A DNA stretch of 64,000 nt from Rhodococcus sp. Leaf278 (GTDB lineage: Bacteria; Actinomycetota; Actinomycetes; Mycobacteriales; Mycobacteriaceae), in contig NZ_LMRR01000023.1 in the NCBI RefSeq assembly GCF_001426085.1, forward strand, positions 520 through 64,519, in the 5' to 3' direction. Under the pieces are notes generated by a model. The model had not been told where the DNA came from, did not search any database, and saw only the letters and a program-made list of their open reading frames with translations. Made by a program: the position numbers and the translations under genes. The first letter of the stretch is position 1. Every line of letters begins with the position of its first letter. Shown piece after piece: positions 37,277 to 45,853 of the stretch.

Positions 37277-37851
37277 AGCGCGCTACCGCGTCCCTCGATC
37301 GAACCAGTACGGCGGTCGTCGGGCTCGCACTGATCGCCCTCGGCGGCGGAGCCATCGCCTGGGAACGCGGCAAGTTCCCCGGCCGCGAACGAATCGATGC
37401 CGCGTTCGTCGACACCACCGTCGACGCAGGATGGTGGCCCTGGGCACTCGGAGCAGCCGCGATCGTCCTCGTTCTCCTCGGACTCTGGTGGCTGCTCGCG
37501 CACCTGCCGCGCCGTTCGGTCGGCACCGTCGCGTTCGCCTCCACACCGGATTCCGACGTGGACGGCAGGCTCAGCGTCGATCTGACCACCGCCGCCAAGA
37601 GCGCGGCGAAGTCGTTGGCCGCCCACGAGGGTGTCGTCTCCGCATCCGGCCGCTCGGTGTCGGACCGCGGCGAGCGGGTCGTCGAGATCACCGCCACCCT
37701 CGATCCCACAGTGGCATCGCTCGATACGGTCTCGGCCGCGGCAGCGCAGACGCGTAACGACATCGTGACGTCACTCGACGGCACGCCAGCTGCAGTGCGA
37801 ATCCTGTTGCAGTGCGGTAAGTCTCGAAAGCAGTCCGCTCGCGTGAGCTAG
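37273..37851 (+). CDS. AmaP-like alkaline shock membrane anchor protein
   Basis: 192 residues: two membrane helices (TAVVGLALIALGGGAIAW and WPWALGAAAIVLVLLGLWWLL) then a soluble domain (GRLSVDLTTAAKSAAKSLAAHEGV, RVVEITATLDPTVASL). This is the topology of AmaP, which tethers Asp23 to the membrane. Last gene of the array; its stop shares CTAG (37848-37851) with the convergent EEP gene. Confidence 0.72.
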   Translation: MKRATASLDRTSTAVVGLALIALGGGAIAWERGKFPGRERIDAAFVDTTVDAGWWPWALGAAAIVLVLLGLWWLLAHLPRRSVGTVAFASTPDSDVDGRLSVDLTTAAKSAAKSLAAHEGVVSASGRSVSDRGERVVEITATLDPTVASLDTVSAAAAQTRNDIVTSLDGTPAAVRILLQCGKSRKQSARVS

Positions 37852-38804
37852 AACTCGATCTCCCCGATCAGGCCGTGATGGTCCGATCCGGGGAGATCGA
37901 TTCTTTCCAGTGATCGAGCGTGTCCGGTGTTGGACAGGATGTGATCGATGCCGACGACAGCGGGCATGCCCTTGTCCGTGGGATACGTGGGCACCAAGCC
38001 CTTCCCCACTTGCGCTGCAGCGTCGGAGTATCCAGCATCGAGAAGGTTGCGGAACTTCTTGTGCGAATAGGTCGTATTGAAGTCCCCACTGACGATCACC
38101 GGCCCGGTGCCGGACACGGCCACCAGATCGTCTCGGAGAGTGTCCAATTCAGCGGTCCAGATGTCTGCCGGAGTGATGTAGGCGGGGCCCGGATGCACGG
38201 CCAGCAACGAAATCGGCTCCGAATCGGGGACCTCGATTCGGGTCGCCAGATTCATCGGACCGTACCCGTCGAGCTCACGGCTGTCCGATAACGGCAGCCG
38301 ACTGTAAATTCCGGCCCCACCGCCGCCCGTCACGTACGGCCGAAGATAGCTGTAGGGAAAGAGCTCGTCCATACCGGCGTCACGCAGACCGATCACCGAC
38401 TCGTCGGTCAATTCCTGAATCGTGACCACGTCGACCGAATTGTCGCGGGCCTGACCGACCACAGCGGTCGGATCAGCGCGGCCCACCATCAAATTTGCCT
38501 GCATCACGCGCAGCCGCACACCGTCGGAGGTCGGTTCGGCGTCGGCGACGTAGAGCGGTGCGTAGGAGAATGCGCCCGCCGCCAGCACGAGCGTCGAGAC
38601 ACCCGCGAGAATCCAGCGCCTGCCTATCAGCGCCACCAGGGCACCGAGCACAACAGCGATGAACATCAACGGGACGAACGACGCCAGCGCGATCAGCACG
38701 TTGACGCGAGTGTCGGAGTAGTAGACGCCCAACGCCAGCAGCCCGGTCAGGATGCCCAGGGTCGCGATCGTGCCGGTGAGTATCCGTACCCAAGTTCGCT
38801 GCAT
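37848..38804 (-). CDS. Endonuclease/exonuclease/phosphatase (EEP)-family membrane protein
   Basis: 318 residues. Three N-terminal hydrophobic segments, then an EEP domain with VMQANLMVGRADP, VVTIQELTDES (metal-ligand glutamate), VHPGPAY, VIVSGDFNTTYSHKKF and a C-terminal GSDHHGLIGEIEF carrying the catalytic Asp-His. The domain likely faces outside. Mycobacterial relatives are annotated as endonuclease/exonuclease/phosphatase; the substrate could be a phosphodiester or phospholipid headgroup. It may share a transcript with the lipase gene upstream (15-base gap). Confidence 0.85.
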   Translation of the reverse strand: MQRTWVRILTGTIATLGILTGLLALGVYYSDTRVNVLIALASFVPLMFIAVVLGALVALIGRRWILAGVSTLVLAAGAFSYAPLYVADAEPTSDGVRLRVMQANLMVGRADPTAVVGQARDNSVDVVTIQELTDESVIGLRDAGMDELFPYSYLRPYVTGGGGAGIYSRLPLSDSRELDGYGPMNLATRIEVPDSEPISLLAVHPGPAYITPADIWTAELDTLRDDLVAVSGTGPVIVSGDFNTTYSHKKFRNLLDAGYSDAAAQVGKGLVPTYPTDKGMPAVVGIDHILSNTGHARSLERIDLPGSDHHGLIGEIEF

Positions 38805-38819
38805 AGGGCTCGAGGGTAG

Positions 38820-40118
38820 CTACGCCCGGACGCCGATGGTGAGTGCCCTGAACGTCGTCCAGGTCAGCGACACGAGACCACGAACCGCCGCGAACGAGAA
38901 CGCCGTGGACCACACCGTCTGTGTCGAGGGACCGGGCAGCGGCACACCGGCGAACCGATCCGCCAGCCAATCCAACGTCAGCGGTGCGCTGAGCGGATGG
39001 AGCGACAGGTGCTCGCTCAGCCGATCTCGCAGGTACGTCACGTGGGCACCGGCTTCGTTGTATCGCTCGACCTGTCCGTCGACGTCGTCGACGGCGATGA
39101 TCTGATCGTGCACCGCCTGGATCACCAACAGCGGAGCCGTCGGGGCGATGCGACCGGGCTGGATGTCGAGGAACACCTGGACAATCTCGGGCAACGCCAA
39201 CAGATCGGCCAGCGGGATGTCGATGTAGTTGTCCAGATCGTGACGAGCCAGTGCGGCGACGGCTCGGACGGTCGTCATCGACTCGACGGAATCGAGAATG
39301 CGCATTCCGTCCTCGTTGACGTACTCGCGAACGACCCGATCCAGTTCGGGGTAGGTGCGCCGCAGCCCGGCCACCACCAGCGTCGGCAACGCTGCGTGCA
39401 GCGTTGCATTGAGCCGGGTGAACGCCGAACCCGGATCTCCGACGGGCGAACCGAGCGCGGCACCGACCAACTCGATCTCCGGCGCGTACTCCGGTGCCAT
39501 CTCCGCTGCCCAGGACGTCGCGAGCCCGCCGCCCGAGTAACCCCACAGCGCAACCGGCGTGCTGCTGTTCAATTCGAGCGGCTCGAACGACAGCGCCGCG
39601 CGGATGGCGTCGAGCGTGCAGAACCCGGGTTCCTGAGGCGAGCCCCAGTGACCGTCCGGGCCCTCATGATCGGGAATCGAGATGGTCCACCCGCGACGCA
39701 GGGCATGCAGGACCAGCAGAAACTCGAACTGCGGAACTGCACCGACAGCCTTCGAGCCGCGTCGCAGCGCGTAGGACGGAAAACACGAGGACGCGACGCC
39801 GTCGATGGCGCACTGGTACGACAGCAACACCGGTTCGGCATCGTGCGGCCTCAACACAGTGGTGACGCTGGCCTGCGGTAGACCGGCCAGTTCGGCGGTG
39901 CGGTACAGCAGCTGCCACGCATCGACTCGCTGGCGCACGCGTCCGAACATCGCGACCTCTACCGGTCGCGCCTTGAGGATCGTCCCCGGCAGGGCCGCTT
40001 CGTAGCCCTCGGGTGCGGCGTAGAACGGATCGTCCTCGGGCCTGGTCGCGTCGTCGCGGCTCGGCCATCGTTCCACCGGCCAGGACTGTTCGTCCTCCAT
40101 CGATCTGTCGACGCTCAT
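38820..40118 (-). CDS. LIP-family secretory-type lipase (alpha/beta hydrolase)
   Basis: 432 residues of the family that includes fungal secretory lipases and actinobacterial homologues. The nucleophile elbow is LWGYSGGGLATSWAAE; the acid and histidine are expected in LVIQAVHDQIIAVDD and in the SEHLSLHPLSAPLTLDWL region. No clear signal peptide precedes the catalytic domain (MSVDRSMEDEQSWPVE is polar), so secretion is uncertain. Likely hydrolyses long-chain esters. In this genus such enzymes are multicopy. Confidence 0.85.
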   Translation of the reverse strand: MSVDRSMEDEQSWPVERWPSRDDATRPEDDPFYAAPEGYEAALPGTILKARPVEVAMFGRVRQRVDAWQLLYRTAELAGLPQASVTTVLRPHDAEPVLLSYQCAIDGVASSCFPSYALRRGSKAVGAVPQFEFLLVLHALRRGWTISIPDHEGPDGHWGSPQEPGFCTLDAIRAALSFEPLELNSSTPVALWGYSGGGLATSWAAEMAPEYAPEIELVGAALGSPVGDPGSAFTRLNATLHAALPTLVVAGLRRTYPELDRVVREYVNEDGMRILDSVESMTTVRAVAALARHDLDNYIDIPLADLLALPEIVQVFLDIQPGRIAPTAPLLVIQAVHDQIIAVDDVDGQVERYNEAGAHVTYLRDRLSEHLSLHPLSAPLTLDWLADRFAGVPLPGPSTQTVWSTAFSFAAVRGLVSLTWTTFRALTIGVRA

Positions 40119-40178
40119 ATCCCACCGCTTCTTGTCCGAGTCTCTTCGTCACACTAACTTGCCCTGTATCGCCTCATT

Positions 40179-41462
40179 TCATGCAGCCTGCTGCCAGTTG
40201 GTGATCAGAACATCGGTTGCGTAGCTCAGGTCGAGGCCTTCTCCGCCCCAGTTGGGGACTATGGCGTCGGGTGCGATCCCGTCGTATCGTCGCCGAAATT
40301 CGTCCGCGTCACCGGACATCGCCGGCGCGTGAATCATCGCGATTCCTGACGGGTGGTGAAACGAGAAGCGTTGATCTCCAAGGGCTTCGATGACGAAGTA
40401 TCCGTCGTGCAGCGCTCGATGATGTTCGCCGCACAGCAGGACCAGGTTGTCGAGTGAGGTCGGACCTCCCCGTGAGCGGTAGGTGACGTGATGAGCATGC
40501 AGAAAGCGGGTGCGTCCGCAGCCGGGAACCGTGCAGCATCGATCTCGAATGATCAACTGACGCAACTGCGTTCGGCTCGGGGCCTTCGCAGTCGAACTCC
40601 AGCGCACAGTTTTTCCCAGCCGGCCGTGGCCGACGGTTCGCATGACCGCAGAACACAGCACCTGCGCAAGCGTCTCGTCGTCGAGGCCGGGCCCGTCGTC
40701 GAAATGGGCATGATCGTGACCCGCCTCGTCGACGCCACCGATGTGCACCAACACTTCCGCAGCCGGTGAAACGACCGGTGAATCCAGCGCAGCGCAGACC
40801 ATCTCGGCCATGGCGACCAACGCCGGCACCGGGTTGGGCGGCGCTGGGGCCGCCCGGTCACCCTCGGATTCGCCCTCGGTTCGCTTGCGCTCGTACTCCG
40901 CCCTGGTCAATGCAGCGAGAAGCCGCTTGCCTTCCTCGGACCGAAAGCGTGCCGTCAGCACGAGCGAGCCGTCATCCTCGTCCCAGCGCCATCGCCCGAC
41001 GCATGGATCCAGGTCGACGCCATTGCCCCTGGTGGGCCGCATCGCCTTCTTCAGACCACGGCACAGACGCTCGATATGCGCGGCCGGCGCATCGAGTGCC
41101 TTCTGCAGCAATGACGCCTCGTTCTCGGGTGTGGCCACCCGCGTCATTGCCCGCACCTTCGAATACGACACCGTTCCGCTCAGGTAAGCAGAGGTGATCA
41201 ACGGCAACTCTCGCATCGCTTTGGCAACCCGCACCTGCTCACGGGCCGTATGCAGATCGACTCCCGCACGCCAGGACAACCAGTGCGCACACGACCGAAC
41301 CTCCCACCCCGCCCATCCGCGTCGCAGGTCGAACTCACCCACCAGTATCAAGTACTGCGCCGACGCTGCCGCTATCTGACCGGCCAGCGCGCAGATCTCG
41401 GTCGCGATGTCATCCAGTGCAATCCGCCCGGCCTCGGATCCCGTCTCGGACATGTCGATCAT
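40179..41462 (-). CDS. DUF222/HNH endonuclease-family protein (13E12 type)
   Basis: 427 residues from the ATG at 41462 (an in-frame ATG at 41453 is possible; the longer open frame upstream is not similar). DUF222 covers residues 10-210 (ALAGQIAAASAQYLILVGEFDLRRGWAGW, VAKAMRELPLITSAYLSGTVSYSKVRAMTRVA). The HNH domain lies near residue 340 (IRDRCCTVPGCGRTRFLHAHHV, NLVLLCGEHHRALHDG) with all expected Cys and His. Unlike the copy at the left edge it has only a short linker. Role unknown. Confidence 0.9.
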   Translation of the reverse strand: MIDMSETGSEAGRIALDDIATEICALAGQIAAASAQYLILVGEFDLRRGWAGWEVRSCAHWLSWRAGVDLHTAREQVRVAKAMRELPLITSAYLSGTVSYSKVRAMTRVATPENEASLLQKALDAPAAHIERLCRGLKKAMRPTRGNGVDLDPCVGRWRWDEDDGSLVLTARFRSEEGKRLLAALTRAEYERKRTEGESEGDRAAPAPPNPVPALVAMAEMVCAALDSPVVSPAAEVLVHIGGVDEAGHDHAHFDDGPGLDDETLAQVLCSAVMRTVGHGRLGKTVRWSSTAKAPSRTQLRQLIIRDRCCTVPGCGRTRFLHAHHVTYRSRGGPTSLDNLVLLCGEHHRALHDGYFVIEALGDQRFSFHHPSGIAMIHAPAMSGDADEFRRRYDGIAPDAIVPNWGGEGLDLSYATDVLITNWQQAA

Positions 41463-41540
41463 GAACGCCCCCATCCATCGAATGCATGTTCGACAAAGGT
41501 ATGGCAAGGCGCCGACAAGAACTCGAAAGAGGAAGGAAAA

Positions 41541-41558
41541 ACGTCCCCGCGGGGACGT
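41541..41558. promoter_or_regulatory. Perfect 18-bp palindrome between divergent genes
   Basis: ACGTCCCCGCGGGGACGT is identical to its reverse complement. It sits in the 172-base gap between the HNH gene and the Mo-oxidoreductase gene, about 77 bases before the latter. Probably an operator; without a T-tract it is not a good terminator. Confidence 0.5.
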
Positions 41559-41634
41559 CTTCGAGCTTGGTTTCCGACCGGCGGGCCCGGCAGGGGAGCC
41601 GGCCACGAGACATCCGACATCGGAGGGGCAGCGA

Positions 41635-42867
41635 ATGCTCTACATGGCCGACGCCCGCAATTCACCCGTGCGCTTTCGCAGTCCGCTGCGCGGGACGTGG
41701 TTGACGTCGCTGTTCGGCGCGGTGCTGCTCGTTGCGCTACCGATCGTCATCCTGACCGGCTTGCTCTCGTACATCGCGTACGGTCCCCAGTTCGGCCAGG
41801 CCAGGCCGGGAGCCGTCGGGTGGCTGCGGTTGCCGTTCTTCGACTGGCCGACCGATCCCGCCTGGCTGTATCAACTCACCCAGGGCCTACATGTCGGCTT
41901 GGGTCTGATCATCGTGCCGCTCGTGATCGCAAAACTGTGGTCGGTGATGCCCAAGCTCGTCGAGTTACCGCCGGTTCGTTCGCCTGCGCACGCACTGGAG
42001 CGACTGTCTCTGCTGGCGCTCGTCGGCGGTCTGCTGTTCGAAATCGTCACCGGTGTTCTCAACATCCAGTACGACTACGTGTTCGGCTTCGACTTCTACG
42101 CGGCCCACTACTTCGGTGCCTGGGTGTTCATCGCCGGATTCCTCGTCCACCTCGGTCTCAAGGTTCCGTTGATGTGGCGCACCTTGCGGTCCGAGTCGTT
42201 GATGGACGTGCTGCGTGCCCGCAACGAGTCGCCCGACCAGGGTCCCACGACAACGTTGAACCGCCGCGGCGCAATAGGATTGGTAGCTGCTGGGATGGGT
42301 TTCGTGGCTGTGCTGACGGTCGGCCAGACGGTCGGAGGTGTACTACGCAAGGCCGCGATTCTGCTGCCGCGCGGGCGCTCCTACGGCGACGGCCCCAACG
42401 ACTTCCAGATCAATCGGACCGCGGAAGCGGCAGGAATCACCGAGGCACAGACCGGAGCCGACTGGCAACTGACGATCGCCGGCGCAGCCGACGATGCCGT
42501 TCCGGTGGTGCTCTCTCGCGGCAGGCTGCTGTCGATGTCGCAACGCACTGCCGAACTTCCCATCGCCTGCGTCGAAGGGTGGTCGACGACTCAGACGTGG
42601 ACCGGCGTCCCGTTGGCCGAACTCGCCGCCCTCGCGGGTGTACCCGAACCACGATCGGCCGAGGTGATCTCGCTCGAGCAGAACGGTGCTTTCACTCGCG
42701 CAGTTCTTCAGGGAAATCAAGCAGTACATCCCGATTCGTTGTTGGCGTTGAGAGTGAACGGCGTGGATCTCTCGCTCGATCACGGTTTCCCAGCGAGGGT
42801 GATCGTGCCTGCGCTGCCCGGCGTGCACAACACCAAGTGGGTCTCGTCGATCGTGTTCCGTTCGTGA
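41635..42867 (+). CDS. Cytochrome b-type membrane domain fused to a molybdopterin oxidoreductase domain
   Basis: 410 residues. The first about 200 residues contain four or five membrane helices with histidines suited to haem b (LYQLTQGLHVGLGL, AAHYFGAWVFIAGFLVHLGLK). A twin-arginine-like NRRGAIGLVAAGMGF then leads into a sulfite-oxidase-fold Mo domain, with the likely Mo-cysteine in LPIACVEGWSTTQTWTGVPL and a C-terminal VIVPALPGVHNTKWVSSIVF. The fusion suggests direct electron transfer between the membrane haem and an extracytoplasmic Mo centre. Start chosen at 41635 after CGGAGGGG. Substrate unknown. Confidence 0.88.
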   Translation: MLYMADARNSPVRFRSPLRGTWLTSLFGAVLLVALPIVILTGLLSYIAYGPQFGQARPGAVGWLRLPFFDWPTDPAWLYQLTQGLHVGLGLIIVPLVIAKLWSVMPKLVELPPVRSPAHALERLSLLALVGGLLFEIVTGVLNIQYDYVFGFDFYAAHYFGAWVFIAGFLVHLGLKVPLMWRTLRSESLMDVLRARNESPDQGPTTTLNRRGAIGLVAAGMGFVAVLTVGQTVGGVLRKAAILLPRGRSYGDGPNDFQINRTAEAAGITEAQTGADWQLTIAGAADDAVPVVLSRGRLLSMSQRTAELPIACVEGWSTTQTWTGVPLAELAALAGVPEPRSAEVISLEQNGAFTRAVLQGNQAVHPDSLLALRVNGVDLSLDHGFPARVIVPALPGVHNTKWVSSIVFRS

Positions 42868-42982
42868 CTTCGACAACTTTCCAAATCTCGGTGAATGGTA
42901 AAGAATCTTTTTTCGGTAGCCCGCGGGGCTGCCGACGAAGGAGTACTTCTTCGCCTGGATGAATCCAGAAGGTCACACCACG

Positions 42983-43585
42983 ATGCACGCACTGTCCAGA
43001 GGGTTCCTTACCGCGGGTGCACTGTTCACGCTGTTCTTGGCAGCAGCCTGCTCGTCGACCGACTCGGGCAACGCCGTTGCCGCAGACACCACCACCGCGT
43101 CCTCGACGTCGGCCGCTGCCACCACCACCGACGACGTCTCGGGCCAAGAGGGCATCGACGCTGGCGGCTCCACCGACATCGACGTCGAGATCGGTCAATG
43201 CGTCCGACTCGGCGGGACGATGACGGCCGCCACCATCGAGAACGCTGAATGCGGCAGTATGGAATCGAACTACAAGGTCATCGCCAAGGCCGAGCAGAAC
43301 GAGCAGTGCCCCACCGACGTGAATCAAACGTATTACGAGACTCTCGACGGCGTGGAGCAGGGCGCGCTGTGCCTCGACGTCGATTGGGTCGTCGACGGAT
43401 GCATGAGTGTTCCCACCGGCGGCATCGACGAGCCCGCACGTGTCGACTGCAGCGACCCCAGCGCGACCGACGTCGAACAGGTCACCGAGATCAAGACCGG
43501 CACCGCCGACCCCAACGACTGCCCCGAGGACGGATTCGCTTACGACGCACGTCAATTCGTCGTGTGCACCACGACGATCTCCTAG
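42983..43585 (+). CDS. LppU-like lipoprotein
   Basis: 200 residues. Signal MHALSRGFLTAGALFTLFLA followed by AAC gives a lipobox; a Thr/Ala-rich linker follows, then a domain with regularly placed cysteines (GQCVRLGG, NAECGSMESNYKVI, EQCPTDVNQTYYE, GALCLDVDWVVDGC, DCPEDGF, FVVC) that resembles the mycobacterial LppU-type domain. The ATG at 42983 fits better than that at 42959 because AAGG is nearby and the signal begins there. Function unknown. Its stop shares CTAG (43582-43585) with the methyltransferase gene. Confidence 0.75.
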   Translation: MHALSRGFLTAGALFTLFLAAACSSTDSGNAVAADTTTASSTSAAATTTDDVSGQEGIDAGGSTDIDVEIGQCVRLGGTMTAATIENAECGSMESNYKVIAKAEQNEQCPTDVNQTYYETLDGVEQGALCLDVDWVVDGCMSVPTGGIDEPARVDCSDPSATDVEQVTEIKTGTADPNDCPEDGFAYDARQFVVCTTTIS

Positions 43586-44352
43586 CCCTTTCCGTCCCGC
43601 CTCGCTGTCATCATCTGGGTCACGTAGTGATAGTCCACGTGCCCGTGCTCGGTGATCGCCGCGTGCACTGCGTTCAACACTTCGTGGCGCCGCGTGTCGT
43701 CGAGAATCAGATGGCTCGAATAGGTTGCAGCCATCGCACAGAATTCGTCCGCGGTGTAGCGCTGAACCCAGCTGTATGTCGAGGACGACCAGGGACCGAA
43801 GCCGTCGGCTCGAGGAACGGTCGATTCCGATTGCGCACCCAGAGAACGGGCAAGCAGCGGTGCTGCGTCGGGTTCGGTTGCGTCGTAGGCCGCTCTGACC
43901 GCATCCCACGTCGGCCCGTCGAGGTCGCCCGGCATGTTCCACCACAGCCGGAGCGCTCCGCCCGGGACCAACGCGCGCGCCGCGACTGCTGCTCCTTGCT
44001 CGTGGTTCACCCAATGCCAGGACTGCGCGGCGGCGACGACATCGAACGACGCCGGCTCGACTACGCACTCCTCGAATCGCGACACCTGCACCTCGACGTC
44101 GAGATTCTCGGTACGACGCCGAACGAGCTCTGCCATCTCCGAATCCGGTTCCACCGCAACGACGGATGCACCCAGCTCGGCCAACGCAACGGTGGCCTTA
44201 CCGGTACCGGCTCCGGCCTCGAGTACTCGCAGCCTGCCTCCGATCACGATGTCTGCGTACAGCTCGGCGGGGTAGCCGGGTCGGGCGCGGTCGTAATTCT
44301 CCGCAACTCGGCCGAAGGTCAGTCCCCGTTCCGGTCGCACATACTCTGACAT
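43582..44352 (-). CDS. Class I SAM-dependent methyltransferase
   Basis: 256 residues. ERGLTFGRVAENYDRARPGYP at the N-terminus and motif I RVLEAGAGTGKATVALAELG, then VVAVEPDSEMAEL and FDVVAAAQSWHWVN, place it in the methyltransferase-11 group that acts on small molecules. No specific substrate can be given. It is followed 18 bases upstream on the same strand by an SRPBCC protein gene, probably in one transcript. Confidence 0.88.
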   Translation of the reverse strand: MSEYVRPERGLTFGRVAENYDRARPGYPAELYADIVIGGRLRVLEAGAGTGKATVALAELGASVVAVEPDSEMAELVRRRTENLDVEVQVSRFEECVVEPASFDVVAAAQSWHWVNHEQGAAVAARALVPGGALRLWWNMPGDLDGPTWDAVRAAYDATEPDAAPLLARSLGAQSESTVPRADGFGPWSSSTYSWVQRYTADEFCAMAATYSSHLILDDTRRHEVLNAVHAAITEHGHVDYHYVTQMMTARRDGKG

Positions 44353-44370
44353 GTCAGCCAGAGTACTGAT

Positions 44371-44817
44371 CTACGCCACGGTTGCTTCCAGCCTGCTCCG
44401 CAGGGTCGACTCGGTGTGCCGGATCGCTTGACCCACAACGGGTTCCACTACCGCTCCGAGCACCTTCCCGGCGATACCACCAGGCAGGCTGTAGCGGAAG
44501 ACGACCACCAGCCGGGTTCGACCGTCACCGGCGTCCTCGAACGACCACGTCGACGAGTTCGACAACCCCTCGACCGATTCGAGCGTGAGTCGCTCGTTGT
44601 GGACCCATTCGGTGACGTGCACAACGGATTTGAGCGCTTTGGGACCGATTTGCATCGTCGCGTCGTACGTGGCCCCGAGACCGGATGTGATCTCGCTCGT
44701 CGGCTCGAACCGCGTGATCCCGAACATCCACTGCGGCACGTTACGAAAATCGTCGAGGTAAGCGAAAGCCGACTCCCGACTGGTCGACGCAATGGCCGAA
44801 TGATTGATTACACGCAC
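44371..44817 (-). CDS. SRPBCC (START-like/polyketide cyclase) family protein
   Basis: 148 residues with the helix-grip fold pattern: N-terminal HSAIASTSRESAFAYLDDFRNVPQWM, a central GATYDATMQI, LTLESVEG, STWSFEDAGDGRTRLVVVFRYSLPGG, and a long C-terminal helix. These proteins bind hydrophobic ligands in a cavity; function unspecified. Upstream of the start (44818-44870) only a short AT-richer leader is seen. Confidence 0.85.
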   Translation of the reverse strand: MRVINHSAIASTSRESAFAYLDDFRNVPQWMFGITRFEPTSEITSGLGATYDATMQIGPKALKSVVHVTEWVHNERLTLESVEGLSNSSTWSFEDAGDGRTRLVVVFRYSLPGGIAGKVLGAVVEPVVGQAIRHTESTLRSRLEATVA

Positions 44818-44870
44818 TCGTGCACCCTAGTACACGCTACGCACTGTTACACACACTTTGCTGGTTCGAC

Positions 44871-45824
44871 CTACCGCTGGACATACCCCGTCTGCTTGTC
44901 CACACCGTTGACCAGCGGCGAACCGTGCAGATACCGCTCCAAGTTGTCCTCGAAAAGCTGCCACAAACGCTCGGCGAAGTCGTCGGTATCACCGGCCAGG
45001 TGGGCCGTCAGGATCACGTTCTCGAGGCCCCACAGCGGGCTCGATACCGGCAGCGGCTCGACCTCGAAGACGTCGAGCACTGCCCACCCGATCGCGCCGG
45101 AGGCCAAGGCCACGCACAGCGCCTGTTCGTCGACCACCGGACCGCGGGAAATGTTGACCAGACCCGCATCCGGACTCATGGCCGCGAGCACCTCGGGACC
45201 GACGAGACCTCGGGTTCGCTCGGTCAACGGTGTCGCGAGCACGATGACGTCGTACTGGGCCGCATACGAACGTAATTCTTCGACGTGACGAATGCGCGCG
45301 AACTCCGCATCGCCCGGGCGTTCGGATGTCCCCGACGCATCGACGCGCATACCGAGTGCGCCGAGTAGCCTGCCGATTTCTCGTCCGATCGAGCCCGGTC
45401 CGACGACCAGAGCATGTTTACCGTGAACTCCCGTGCTGACTCGGTATTCCCACACTCGCTCACGCTGACGGCGAAGAGCCTGGGGCAGATTCTTCACGGA
45501 CGCCAGGATTCCGGCTGCGACATATTCGGCTATCGCCCTGTCGAGTACGCCTCCCGAGTTGGTCAGCAGCCACGGACCCTCGCGCAGCCCGGGATCCAAC
45601 AGTCGATCGACCCCCGCGCTGGACGCATGGACCCACCTCAGGTTGGCAGCGTTCGGCCAGACGGCCCGAAGGTCGACGGCCTCGAACGTGCGAAACAACA
45701 GCACTTCTGCCCACGCCACGGCATCGACCAGGCCGGTGATCGCGCAGCTTCGGAAGTGGACTCCATCGATCGACGGAAAGGCCTTTCGGTCCGAATCACT
45801 CTCGACCACAAGTACGTTCACCAC
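44871..45824 (-). CDS. D-2-hydroxyacid dehydrogenase
   Basis: About 317 residues. NAD-binding motif HALVVGPGSIGREIGRLLGALG, the catalytic arginine in LVNISRGPVVDE, the Glu in the following strands, and a C-terminal histidine region LAGDTDDF replacing the usual GH/W motif. A perfect anti-16S match GGAGGTGATC lies at 45840-45831; the start is therefore one of the GTG codons at 45824 or 45821 rather than the GTG inside the Shine-Dalgarno sequence. Substrate could be glyoxylate or hydroxypyruvate, but that is not shown. Confidence 0.85.
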   Translation of the reverse strand: MVNVLVVESDSDRKAFPSIDGVHFRSCAITGLVDAVAWAEVLLFRTFEAVDLRAVWPNAANLRWVHASSAGVDRLLDPGLREGPWLLTNSGGVLDRAIAEYVAAGILASVKNLPQALRRQRERVWEYRVSTGVHGKHALVVGPGSIGREIGRLLGALGMRVDASGTSERPGDAEFARIRHVEELRSYAAQYDVIVLATPLTERTRGLVGPEVLAAMSPDAGLVNISRGPVVDEQALCVALASGAIGWAVLDVFEVEPLPVSSPLWGLENVILTAHLAGDTDDFAERLWQLFEDNLERYLHGSPLVNGVDKQTGYVQR

Positions 45825-45853
45825 AGGACTGATCACCTCCGTACGATGGCACC

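Noticed and set aside
42915..42933. Hairpin GGTAGCCC-GCG-GGGCTGCC as a rho-independent terminator
   Set aside because: The T-run lies before, not after, the hairpin on the plus strand, and no T-run follows on the minus strand; one arm position is a mismatch.
41250..42962. 570-codon frame overlapping the Mo-oxidoreductase gene
   Set aside because: Arg/Ser-rich alternative frame of a gene with clear membrane helices and Mo-domain motifs.
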